Source of the DNA: Candidatus Uhrbacteria bacterium
GTDB taxonomy: Bacteria; Patescibacteriota; Patescibacteriia; 2-12-FULL-60-25
Assembly: GCA_023246415.1 (NCBI GenBank)
Contig: JAHFIK010000016.1
Span: forward strand, 1-23,449
Length of the DNA stretch: 23,449 nt
Reading direction: 5' to 3'
Part shown: positions 1-7,441 of the stretch, one piece after another
How positions within the stretch are numbered: position 1 is the stretch's first letter
Layout: every line of letters starts with the position of its first letter
Notes under the pieces: model-generated
What the model saw: only the letters and a program-made list of their open reading frames with translations
Databases searched by the model: none
Told to the model about the DNA's origin: nothing
Translations under genes and position numbers: made by a program

Positions 1-2265
1 ATACGCTTTCTTCACAAAGCCCATGATCTTTTCAATCATGTCCGTGCGGCGCGCCGCAAGATCAAACTTGCCGTCCACATCTCCTTCGGCGTTCCCGATT
101 TGTCCCTTCACATCCATCCCGACCGGCAAAATCGTCATGACTTCGGCTTCGAGTGCTGGAATGTCCCAGGTTGCCGGGTCTTCTTCCTGTGTGCGCAGCA
201 TCACGGCTTGTTCAACCTCCTGCTCAATCGCTTCCAAGACCAGCGTCTTCAATGGTCGTTCGCCATCCTCTGTCCGTTCCATGGTCGCAGTCAAAATCCG
301 TCGGCGCTTTCCATAGATGACCATACGATGCTTGTTGATGACATCGTCGTAATCAATGAGGTGTTTGCGAATATCGAAGTTGTGTCCTTCCACCCGCTTC
401 TGCGCCTGCTCAACCGACTTAGAGAGTAGGGAGTGTTCGATCGGAAGATCATCTGGAACACGAAGCGTTTCCATAATCCCCTTCACGCGATCACCACCAA
501 AAATACGCATGAGCTCATCCTCGGTGGAGATGAAGAACTGCGTGCTACCTGGATCACCTTGGCGTCCGGCGCGACCGCGAAGCTGGTTGTCGATGCGTCG
601 CGACTCATGGCGTTCGGTCCCTAACACATGCAATCCACCAGCATCGCGCACGTCCTGCATCTCTTTTGGATCTGGAGGATTTCCACCAAGAATAATGTCG
701 ACACCGCGCCCTGCCATGTTCGTCGCGACGGTCACTGCCCCTTTGCGTCCAGCCTGAGCGATGATGCCACCTTCCCGTTCGTGGTTCTTTGCATTCAACA
801 CTTCATGCGGAATGCCCGCTTCCGCGAGGAACGCGGAAAGGACTTCGTTCTTTTCAATGGACGCGGTTCCGATGAGGACCGGCTGACCTTTTTCGCGTCG
901 CGCTTTCACGTCATCCACCACCGCATGGAACTTCGCGATTTCTGTTTTATACACGCGATCTGGAAGATCTTTTCGCGCATTGATCCGATTCGTCGGGATC
1001 ACGAGCACTTCCAATTTATAAATCTTAAAGAACTCTTCCGCTTCCGTTTCTGCCGTTCCGGTCATGCCCGCGAGCTTTGTATAGAGACGGAAAAAGTTTT
1101 GGAACGTAATCGTTGCAAGTGTAATCGACTCACGCTGAATCTTCACGTGCTCCTTTGCTTCAATCGCCTGGTGCAACCCTTCGCTATATCGGCGGCCATG
1201 CATGAGACGACCCGTGAATTCATCAACAATGATCACCTCGCCGCCATTCACAACATAGTCCTTATCGATTCGGAACAAGGCATGCGCGCGAAGCGCCTGT
1301 TCGAGGTGATGCACGGTTCGCATCCCCTGTGCGGTGTAGAGGTTCTCGATGTTCAGCCATTCCTCCATCTTGTTAATCCCTGATTCGGTAATCGACACCG
1401 CCCGCTGCTTTTCATCAATCGTATAATCTTCGTTCGCAACCAGACGCGGTACGAGATCCGCCATGCGGTAATACAATTCCGCAGGCTCCGATGCCGGACC
1501 GCTGATGATGAGCGGTGTTCGCGCTTCATCGATGAGAATGGAGTCGACTTCGTCCACGATCGCGAAATTCAATTCGCGCTGCACCATTTCTTCGGCGCGC
1601 GTGACCATGTTGTCGCGAAGATAATCGAATCCGAATTCATTGTTCGTGCCGTAGGTGATGTCCGCCGTGTACGCCTCGCGTCGCGCGACCGGTCGGAGAT
1701 AATCCATATCCACGCGGAAACTTCCGGTGAGATCGCGATTCGGATCGTGTTCGGCTTCATTCTTAAAATTCGGATCATACCGGAATCCACCTTCGTGCTG
1801 GATACAACCAATCGTCAATCCAAGATAATCATATACTTGTCCCATCCACGCGGTATCACGACGAGCAAGGTAGTCGTTCACCGTCACTAAGTGGACGCCC
1901 TTCCCAGACAACGCATTCAACACGATCGGCGCGACCGCTGTGAGCGTCTTTCCTTCTCCTGTTCGCATTTCCGCAATGGATCCGTTATGGAGCGCAATCC
2001 CACCAACAAGCTGAACATCGAACTGACGCTGCTTGAGCGAGCGATGCGTGGCTTCACGCGTCAACGCGAAAACCTCTGGAAGAATCTCATCCAGCGTCGT
2101 GCCCTTCGCGACATTTGCTCTCAACTCAGCAATCCGCGCGCGCATTTGTTCCTGCGTGAGCGGCTGAACGGATGACTCCAGCGCGTTGATCTTCTCAACG
2201 ATTTCCGTCAGTTTCTTGATCTCTTTTGCGTTTGGGTCGCCGAACAGCGACGTAAGGATAGACAT
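1..2265 (-). CDS. secA: Protein translocase subunit SecA (3' end beyond window)
   Basis: SecA is the ATPase motor that pushes preproteins through the SecYEG channel. Translating the minus strand from the ATG at 2265 gives 755 uninterrupted codons that run off the window edge, so the protein is incomplete at its C-terminus. Visible motifs are Walker A MRTGEGKT near residue 100, the nearby NDYLARRDTAWM segment, TYGTNNEFGFDYLRDNM near 195-215, the DEAD-type VDEVDSILIDEAR near 237, GTASIEKNEVLS near 465, and the motif VI region RIDNQLRGRAGRQGDPGS near 555. Residues about 150-180 carry an insertion before the YLRPVARREAY stretch. The start gives the usual MSILTSLFGDPN N-terminus. No Shine-Dalgarno is visible. 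The C-terminal zinc or linker tail cannot be judged. hpf lies upstream on the same strand, as next to secA in many bacteria. Identification is secure. Confidence 0.97.
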   Translation of the reverse strand, partial: MSILTSLFGDPNAKEIKKLTEIVEKINALESSVQPLTQEQMRARIAELRANVAKGTTLDEILPEVFALTREATHRSLKQRQFDVQLVGGIALHNGSIAEMRTGEGKTLTAVAPIVLNALSGKGVHLVTVNDYLARRDTAWMGQVYDYLGLTIGCIQHEGGFRYDPNFKNEAEHDPNRDLTGSFRVDMDYLRPVARREAYTADITYGTNNEFGFDYLRDNMVTRAEEMVQRELNFAIVDEVDSILIDEARTPLIISGPASEPAELYYRMADLVPRLVANEDYTIDEKQRAVSITESGINKMEEWLNIENLYTAQGMRTVHHLEQALRAHALFRIDKDYVVNGGEVIIVDEFTGRLMHGRRYSEGLHQAIEAKEHVKIQRESITLATITFQNFFRLYTKLAGMTGTAETEAEEFFKIYKLEVLVIPTNRINARKDLPDRVYKTEIAKFHAVVDDVKARREKGQPVLIGTASIEKNEVLSAFLAEAGIPHEVLNAKNHEREGGIIAQAGRKGAVTVATNMAGRGVDIILGGNPPDPKEMQDVRDAGGLHVLGTERHESRRIDNQLRGRAGRQGDPGSTQFFISTEDELMRIFGGDRVKGIMETLRVPDDLPIEHSLLSKSVEQAQKRVEGHNFDIRKHLIDYDDVINKHRMVIYGKRRRILTATMERTEDGERPLKTLVLEAIEQEVEQAVMLRTQEEDPATWDIPALEAEVMTILPVGMDVKGQIGNAEGDVDGKFDLAARRTDMIEKIMGFVKKAY

Positions 2266-2288
2266 AAGCCGAGTCATCGTAGCCGAAA

Positions 2289-2471
2289 TCACCAGAATTC
2301 ACAATGCGGGGAGGGGAAGATGTATATAAGGATAGGGAAAAGGGCGATTTTGCAGAACAAGGCGAAAAACGGTACGCTTGCGTCGTAAAACGTTAGAGGA
2401 AGGCTTTTGGCTATTAACTTATGGCCTTTGGCCGCTCGGGAAAGGATGGCTTCATGGCTACACTGCTTCAT
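2289..2471 (-). CDS. Possible 60-aa hydrophobic leader peptide upstream of secA
   Basis: This is a short ORF on the secA strand that ends 23 nt before the secA start. AAAGGAG lies directly upstream of its ATG, but only about 2 nt away, which is closer than ideal. The N-terminal half is basic (MKQCSHEAILSRAAKGHK) and the C-terminal half holds one hydrophobic stretch (VPFFALFCKIALFPILIYIF). That layout resembles a small membrane or export-monitoring leader peptide. No known arrest motif (SecM, VemP, MifM) is recognised. Part of the ORF overlaps a degenerate period-7 repeat, so it may be a chance ORF. Weak call. Confidence 0.2.
   Translation of the reverse strand: MKQCSHEAILSRAAKGHKLIAKSLPLTFYDASVPFFALFCKIALFPILIYIFPSPHCEFW
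2402..2436. repeat. Degenerate period-7 tandem repeat (GGCTTTT type)
   Basis: Seven-base units read ggctttt, ggctatt, aacttat, ggccttt, ggccgct. The same unit type recurs in cleaner form at 11272-11302. It lies in the secA upstream region. Confidence 0.5.
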
Positions 2472-2516
2472 GGCTCCTTTAGGGGGTTACGTATAAAAAG
2501 CGGCGCTTCGAAATAG

Positions 2517-2609
2517 CACTTTCCTGAGGAGTCCTCGACGAAGGATCCCTTTCTTATTGATGCGTCACTTAGGAAAGGGATCCTTCGTCGAGGACTCCTC
2601 AGGAAAGTG
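2517..2609. repeat. REPIN/MITE-like inverted repeat, family 1, element A
   Basis: A perfect 37-nt inverted repeat (2517-2553 and 2573-2609) has a 19-nt loop. The arms read CACTTTCCTGAGGAGTC, then a variable CT, then CGACGAAGGATCCCTTTC. Related arms occur at 19769-19891 and 20914-21035. The element lies between hpf and secA and contains no ORF. It could fold in RNA as a very stable stem or extrude as a cruciform. Confidence 0.9.
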
Positions 2610-2627
2610 AAGAAAATGCCGAATACA

Positions 2628-2657
2628 AAATCATGAGCTCGTACGAGCTCATGATTT
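2628..2657 (-). terminator. 30-bp perfect palindrome after hpf, probable terminator
   Basis: A perfect palindrome is centred on GAGCTCGTACGAGCTC, 23 nt past the hpf stop codon. On the minus strand the stem ends in ATGATTT followed by TG, giving a short T-run, so an intrinsic terminator is plausible although the U-tract is weak. Confidence 0.55.
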
Positions 2658-2680
2658 CAATCTTTCGTGTACTCCCCGAC

Positions 2681-2983
2681 TTATCCGCGCTGCTTTTCTT
2701 TCCATTCGACGAGCATCTCCTTCAGGTGATCCTGGACCTTGTCGATGGCCTTGTAGAGATCCTCTTCTGTCTTTTCGATGAAGAAATCCTTTCCTGGAAC
2801 AAACAGGTGCCCTTTGCACACATAAATCTGACCCTGATTGTGATGATTGGAATCCATGACCAGCTCGCAGTCAATTGATTCGCAACGATCGTAGTATTTC
2901 CCAAGGACCCCCAGCTTCTCTTCAACGTAGGCACGAATCGCATCGGTCAGCTCGAGATCTTTCGACTGAATATTGATTTTCAT
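2681..2983 (-). CDS. hpf: Ribosome hibernation-promoting factor, short HPF/RaiA type
   Basis: The 100-aa protein matches the S30AE/HPF fold family. This family binds the decoding region of the 30S subunit and stalls or stores ribosomes in slow growth. The N-terminus MKINIQSKDLELTDAIR and the segment YVEEKLGVLGKYYDRC are typical, as is the basic-acidic end IDKVQDHLKEMLVEWKEK. The length fits the short type: there is no C-terminal dimerisation domain of long HPF. The ATG at 2983 has no Shine-Dalgarno, but TATACA sits exactly six bases upstream, suggesting a leaderless mRNA. It is followed by a palindromic hairpin and then secA. Confidence 0.93.
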   Translation of the reverse strand: MKINIQSKDLELTDAIRAYVEEKLGVLGKYYDRCESIDCELVMDSNHHNQGQIYVCKGHLFVPGKDFFIEKTEEDLYKAIDKVQDHLKEMLVEWKEKQRG

Positions 2984-2995
2984 AGGGTGTGTATA
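2984..2995 (-). promoter_or_regulatory. Possible -10 element for a leaderless hpf transcript
   Basis: TATACA (2990-2995) is followed by exactly 6 nt and then the ATG of hpf. The spacing is the same as in front of the genes starting at 10583 and 14662. No convincing -35 is seen. Confidence 0.4.
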
Positions 2996-3049
2996 TTTCT
3001 GTTATAGCTTATCGACTCAGATGAGAGATGCCAAATCTGAATTCATGGC

Positions 3050-4027
3050 CTAGAATCCCATAAACTGGACTTCTGTTTTGAGCGGAAGGCCGAACTGATC
3101 CCTGACTTTCATCTGAATGATGGAGATCACCTGCGCCACTTCATCCGCCGTTCCCCCACCGAGATTCAGTATGAAGTTCGCATGCTTGTCACTCACTTCA
3201 ATCTGACCGAGTCGATACCCCTTCATCCCTGCGCGCTCAACAAGCCATCCTGCGGGGATTTGTTTCTTGTCGATAAACGCTTGCGGGACATCCATTTCTT
3301 CACGGAGTTTCTCGATCTCTTTTTCATCTGTAAACTCCACGTTCTTGAACAGACATCCGGCGCACGCCTTTGCGAACGGTTGTTCTTCTTTTCGTTTCGC
3401 GATCGTCGCATCGATCTTTGCGAGTGCGGCCGTCGCGTCACCTGGGACAAGCGTTAATGAACATCCGAGAATGACGTGTCGCTCATGCTTGAACAATGAA
3501 TCACGATACCCAAAACGGCATTCCGCATTCGTGAGCGACACGCGTACGCCATCCGCGATGCGATACGCGTCCACAGATGCCACAACATCCTTCATCTCTC
3601 CCCCGTAGCACCCGGCATTTCCAAAAATCGCCCCGCCAATCGTCCCTGGCACCGTGACCGCCCATTCGAATCCGGTTAATCCCGCTTCCGCCGCCTTGCG
3701 CGCCGCAAGGGCAACGATCGTCCCCGCCCCACACGTGACGGTGTCGCCAGCGATGCGAAGATCACGCATCGCGGCTTGAATCACGAGTCCGTCGACCCCC
3801 TTATCCGAGACCAGGATATTCGAACCCCCGCCCATGATCTCCCACGGGACGCCCGCCTCGTTCGCGGCTGTTATCGTGTGCACGACCTCATCCGCTGTCG
3901 GAGCGACGACATACGTTCGTGCCGGACCACCAATGCGAAAATTTGTATGTGAAGCAAGCGGTTCGTTTTCCGTGAGTGATGGAATCGCTTTTTTGAGTTG
4001 GGAGATTTGTTCTTGTGTGACAGACAT
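3050..4027 (-). CDS. murB: UDP-N-acetylenolpyruvoylglucosamine reductase MurB
   Basis: MurB uses FAD and NADPH to reduce UDP-GlcNAc-enolpyruvate to UDP-MurNAc, the second cytoplasmic step of peptidoglycan synthesis. The 325-aa protein shows the FAD-binding motifs SHTNFRIGGPA (about 26-36), GGGSNILVSDKGVDGLV (about 66-82) and VPGTIGGAIFGNAGCYGGEM (about 126-145). FGYRDSLFK and a C-terminal region ending in TEVQFMGF follow. The catalytic loop normally reads SAGSxFKNP; here it is CAGCLFKN, so the proton-donating serine is replaced by cysteine. The start at 4027 lies just inside an inverted repeat (4036-4210) that separates it from murC. There is no good Shine-Dalgarno. Confidence 0.95.
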   Translation of the reverse strand: MSVTQEQISQLKKAIPSLTENEPLASHTNFRIGGPARTYVVAPTADEVVHTITAANEAGVPWEIMGGGSNILVSDKGVDGLVIQAAMRDLRIAGDTVTCGAGTIVALAARKAAEAGLTGFEWAVTVPGTIGGAIFGNAGCYGGEMKDVVASVDAYRIADGVRVSLTNAECRFGYRDSLFKHERHVILGCSLTLVPGDATAALAKIDATIAKRKEEQPFAKACAGCLFKNVEFTDEKEIEKLREEMDVPQAFIDKKQIPAGWLVERAGMKGYRLGQIEVSDKHANFILNLGGGTADEVAQVISIIQMKVRDQFGLPLKTEVQFMGF

Positions 4028-4035
4028 ACGATTTC

Positions 4036-4210
4036 GTCATCCTGCGAAGCGGGATCCCTTTCCAGCCGAAAAATATCGCACGAATATATATTTCATCTTA
4101 TACGTAACGGGTCTCATCGTCATTACTCCTGAGATCATCTCGTTAGCCCTGTATCACAATAGGATACTAGAAGTCATCGCCTGGAAAGGGATCCCGCTTC
4201 GCAGGATGAC
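4036..4210. repeat. REPIN-like inverted repeat, family 2, element B
   Basis: Perfect 30-nt inverted arms (4036-4065 and 4181-4210) flank a 115-nt centre. The arm begins GTCATCCTGCGAAGCGGGAT and ends CCCTTTCCAG. A close copy forms the outer arms at 13072-13359. It fills nearly the whole murC-murB gap. No ORF or promoter stands out in the centre. Confidence 0.9.
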
Positions 4211-4247
4211 AAAGAGAACGACGTCCATTCTATGAGACCCCAACGCT

Positions 4248-5657
4248 TCAGTTCACCATCTTCCGCGCTTCCGCATCAATCGCCCCGGCGCCCATAAACA
4301 GGATCACATCCTGCTCGGTCACCCCTGCAGACGAAATCGCTTGCGCAAGATCACTGACCGATGGAACAAACGAAATCGGACGCTGTTTGCCGCGTTCCAC
4401 ATCCCGCTGTTTCACCGCATCCATCAATTGCGAGGAAGACACGTTCGCATCTTCCGTTGCCTCGCGGCCCGGGACATCATAAATCTCAACCAGCATCAGC
4501 ACGTCCGCACCGTCGAATGACGCGACGAATTCAGAAAAGAGATGTTTTGTGCGATTCCGATGATGCGGTTGAAACGCGAGCACGATCCGTCGATCCGGAA
4601 ACGCTTCGTGCGCCGCGGCGAGCGTCGCACGAACCTCCGTTGGATGATGGCCGTAATCCGAAACTGCAACCGCTCCATTCACCTCGCCGATCCGCTCAAA
4701 TCGCCGCCAGCACCCTTTAAATGCGGCGAGTGCATCATACGCACGTTCAAGATCCATGGTCGGAACCGCCGCGCGCGCCCCCGCGAGCGCCATCGCCGCA
4801 TTTCGAACATTCATTTCACCTGGAACATTAAGATCAAACGGAACGATGACATCGCCCGAGAGATGCATGTCGACTGACGACCCTCCGTCGCGGGATTCGA
4901 TCTTTCCAATATGTACATCCCCCGCATTCATCCCAACTTCAACGAGCGACTTTTTTTCCGCACGCGCGAATGCACCAATCGCATGGGCGCGCACATCATC
5001 CGCATTCACAACCACCACGGTCCCCTCGCCCATCTTTTTCACCACCTCCCGAAACACCTGTTCGTATGCCTCAATCGTCGGATAAACATCGACGTGATCA
5101 AGTTCCACGTTATTCAGTACGAGCACGGTTGGCTGATACGACAGGACGTGGCGCTGATACTCATCACCTTCCACAATAAGGAGATCTTCACGCCCAATCC
5201 GAAGATTTCCATCAACAAACCCGGGAACTTTCGTTCCCACGATGACGGTTGGATTGACGCCACAGGAGGCAAGGATCAATCCAAGCATCGACGTAGTCGT
5301 ACTTTTTCCGTGTGACCCGGTGACAACGATCTGTTGCGCGCCGCCAAACATCCAAGCCAGGAACGCATGTGTATCCACGCATTGAATCCCTCGTCGTTTC
5401 GCTTCCGCAAGCTCCGCGTTCTCCGGCGGGACCGCGTGACTGTAGATGACGACGCCCGCATCAATTGGGAGATTCGAGACGTGATGTCCAATCGAAATCA
5501 CCGCTCCCCGCGCTGCCAGATCCTTCGTTTCATCATTCTCAAAGGCATCGCTCCCAGACACGGTGACGCCTCTTGCAATGAGGAGTTTTGCAACGGCACT
5601 GACATGAATCCCACCGACACCGATGCAGTGAGCTTTCTTTGGGAGAACAACAGACAT
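4248..5657 (-). CDS. murC: UDP-N-acetylmuramate--L-alanine ligase MurC
   Basis: MurC adds L-alanine to UDP-MurNAc using ATP. The 469-aa length and three-domain layout are normal. The N-terminal Rossmann-like segment is GVGGIHVSAVAKLLIARG with VSGSD. The ATP loop is VTGSHGKSTTTSMLG near residue 113. The middle domain has NNVELDHVDVYPT near 182-194, and the C-terminal domain has VSDYGHHPTEVRATLAA and LAFQPHHRNRT. The first two residues of the loop read GSHGKS rather than the common GTHGKT, a conservative variant. The assignment to MurC rather than Mpl rests on the N-terminal motif and genomic context, with murB next on the same strand. The start ATG has a short unremarkable leader. Confidence 0.95.
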   Translation of the reverse strand: MSVVLPKKAHCIGVGGIHVSAVAKLLIARGVTVSGSDAFENDETKDLAARGAVISIGHHVSNLPIDAGVVIYSHAVPPENAELAEAKRRGIQCVDTHAFLAWMFGGAQQIVVTGSHGKSTTTSMLGLILASCGVNPTVIVGTKVPGFVDGNLRIGREDLLIVEGDEYQRHVLSYQPTVLVLNNVELDHVDVYPTIEAYEQVFREVVKKMGEGTVVVVNADDVRAHAIGAFARAEKKSLVEVGMNAGDVHIGKIESRDGGSSVDMHLSGDVIVPFDLNVPGEMNVRNAAMALAGARAAVPTMDLERAYDALAAFKGCWRRFERIGEVNGAVAVSDYGHHPTEVRATLAAAHEAFPDRRIVLAFQPHHRNRTKHLFSEFVASFDGADVLMLVEIYDVPGREATEDANVSSSQLMDAVKQRDVERGKQRPISFVPSVSDLAQAISSAGVTEQDVILFMGAGAIDAEARKMVN

Positions 5658-5721
5658 GGGTAAAAGCTTATCTTATTTCAGGGAAAGATCAAACCGGTTA
5701 CACGCGGTGATCTGAAACGGG

Positions 5722-6303
5722 TCATTCCTCAATCTGTAGCGCTGTCCCTTCCGCGATCCCCCACGCCGCCGCCTTCCCGGCGTTCAGTTCCAAGACTTTA
5801 TCTGCCGGTTTCTCAGACGATCGAATCGCCGGGAACTCACCGGACTTCGGCGGCGGGACATCGGATGAGACATGCACGACGTTCGTTCCATTGATAAATA
5901 CCATGTCGAGCGGGAAATGCATTTCATGCATCCAAAACAACTGATTTTTCGATTCCCCGAAGATAAACAGCATTCCCGTATCTGCTGGAAGCGAATCGCG
6001 ATACGAGAGACCTCGCTCCTGTGTCACTTCATCCAACGCAAGCTCAACGGGAATATCTCTCCCATTCACACGAACGATTCCATGCGGAATCTCAATCTCC
6101 GATGCATCCGATGAAGCGGACCCCTGTGTTATGGACGATGACCCTGAACGAGTGGAAGTCACGGCAGCGCGAGACGTCGCGGGCGATGACCCGCGTTCCA
6201 ATTGCCGCATCAGATTGATAAAGAGACCGATCCCCATCAAGACAACCGAAACAACAACGAGGATGATTCGTTGCTTATCGGTGAGCAATTTTGAAGGAAT
6301 CAT
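5722..6303 (-). CDS. DUF192 family membrane-anchored protein
   Basis: The 194-aa protein has one N-terminal membrane segment (IILVVVSVVLMGIGLFINLM, about residues 12-31), a low-complexity Ser/Thr linker, and a C-terminal DUF192 domain. Family hallmarks are ERGLSYRDSLP, GMLFIFGES, QLFWMHEMHFPLDMVFI and ADKVLELNAGKA. The molecular role of DUF192 is not established. The domain probably lies outside the membrane. The ATG at 6303 is chosen because it starts 8 nt after the glycosyltransferase stop; a longer reading to 6453 would overlap that gene by about 140 nt. It is likely cotranscribed with the glycosyltransferase and murC. Confidence 0.85.
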   Translation of the reverse strand: MIPSKLLTDKQRIILVVVSVVLMGIGLFINLMRQLERGSSPATSRAAVTSTRSGSSSITQGSASSDASEIEIPHGIVRVNGRDIPVELALDEVTQERGLSYRDSLPADTGMLFIFGESKNQLFWMHEMHFPLDMVFINGTNVVHVSSDVPPPKSGEFPAIRSSEKPADKVLELNAGKAAAWGIAEGTALQIEE

Positions 6304-6311
6304 GAATCCGG

Positions 6312-7379
6312 TTACGACTTCGCCTTTTTTGATTTTTCTTTTGCGTACGTCGAGATTCCCGCAATCACCACAATCAGCAGCGTAAGCAAAAAAATCTTTC
6401 CTTTCGTCTGAAGCGTCAATGCGATGAGACCGAACGTAAGGGCGATGGTCCAAATAATCCGAACAGCGGCGCGTGGCGTGAATCCAATTGATAATAAACG
6501 AAAGTGAAGATGCGAAGAATCTCCCCGGAATGGGGATGTTCCGCGGGCCAATCGATCCAAGATGACAAGCACGACATCAACGAGTGGAACGCCGAGCGCG
6601 GCCGATGCGGTTGCGACCTTTGCCCCAGAAATAATCGCGAGAACGCCAAGACTGAATCCTGCAATCGTACTCCCCGATTCCCCGAGGAAAAGGGAGCCGG
6701 AACGATTCCATGGAAGAAATCCGAGATACGCGGCAGCGATGGTCAATGCGAGCAGTGCGATCGTCGGTTGAAAATACGCGAATGATGACGCTAGCCCGGC
6801 GATCAACGCGGCCCCGATCACGGTCATCCCTGCAACGAGCCCATCGAGCCCGTCCAAAAACTTCATCGCATAGGTCACCACGAGCAACCATACAATCGAG
6901 AGCAGATCCGAGGGAAAATCAAGCGACCATCCACGCGTCATGGGAATATGAATCCAGGATAATCCGATGGTACCGCCGAATGGATTTGTGACAATCGTAA
7001 TCGCGCTCCCACTCGCAACCACGGCCAACGCGGCAAACAGCGGAAAAATAAATTGCACGATGGGCGGAAGATTGTATCGATCATCCAAGATCCCCCCGAT
7101 GAGCAGGATCAGGAGCGCAACCCCGAATCCGATGACTTGCGCCGGATGGAGCTCTTTTCCATCCGCAAATCCATACGCCGCAATGAGTCCGACAACAATC
7201 CCCGCAAATGGAGAAAGGCCCCCTAATAGGGCCGTCCGAGCCTGATGGATCTTTCGGCCTCCGGTCGGTTCATCGACAATCTTCAATCGAAATCCTAGCC
7301 AGCGCGCGACCGGTGCAATCGCCGCCGACACCGCAAAGGCGGCGATGACCGTAATAAAGATGGCGAGCTGAAGAGACAT
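6312..7379 (-). CDS. MraY/WecA-family undecaprenyl-phosphate sugar-1-phosphate transferase (GT4)
   Basis: This integral membrane enzyme family moves a sugar-1-phosphate from a UDP-sugar onto undecaprenyl phosphate. About ten hydrophobic segments are visible. Motifs are VDEPTGGRKIHQ after TM1, GGILDDRYNLPP (the Asp-Asp pair), MKFLDGLDGLVAGMT, GSLFLGESGSTIAGF, and SPFRGDSSHLHFRLLSIG near the C-terminus. The family normally has LGDxGS and HLHH; here they read LGESGS and HLHF. The overall pattern is closer to WecA/TagO than to MraY, but the surrounding murB, murC and dcw genes leave either role open. The ATG at 7379 is preferred; a GTG at 7400 would add seven residues. The 62-nt gap to the Clp-like gene suggests one operon. 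Confidence 0.9.
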   Translation of the reverse strand: MSLQLAIFITVIAAFAVSAAIAPVARWLGFRLKIVDEPTGGRKIHQARTALLGGLSPFAGIVVGLIAAYGFADGKELHPAQVIGFGVALLILLIGGILDDRYNLPPIVQFIFPLFAALAVVASGSAITIVTNPFGGTIGLSWIHIPMTRGWSLDFPSDLLSIVWLLVVTYAMKFLDGLDGLVAGMTVIGAALIAGLASSFAYFQPTIALLALTIAAAYLGFLPWNRSGSLFLGESGSTIAGFSLGVLAIISGAKVATASAALGVPLVDVVLVILDRLARGTSPFRGDSSHLHFRLLSIGFTPRAAVRIIWTIALTFGLIALTLQTKGKIFLLTLLIVVIAGISTYAKEKSKKAKS

Positions 7380-7441
7380 GTCAGAAACAGGATAATCCAC
7401 GAGACCCCACGCGTCACGCTCCCGAGTACGACGATCCGCCC

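Noticed and set aside
628..1383. Long plus-strand ORF (251 codons) opposite secA
   Set aside because: It is antisense to a perfectly conserved SecA sequence and matches no known family; a shadow of high-GC codon use on the other strand.
6304..6453. N-terminal extension of the DUF192 protein into the glycosyltransferase gene
   Set aside because: It would overlap the upstream gene by about 140 nt. The ATG at 6303, just after that gene's stop, gives a normal TM-anchored protein.
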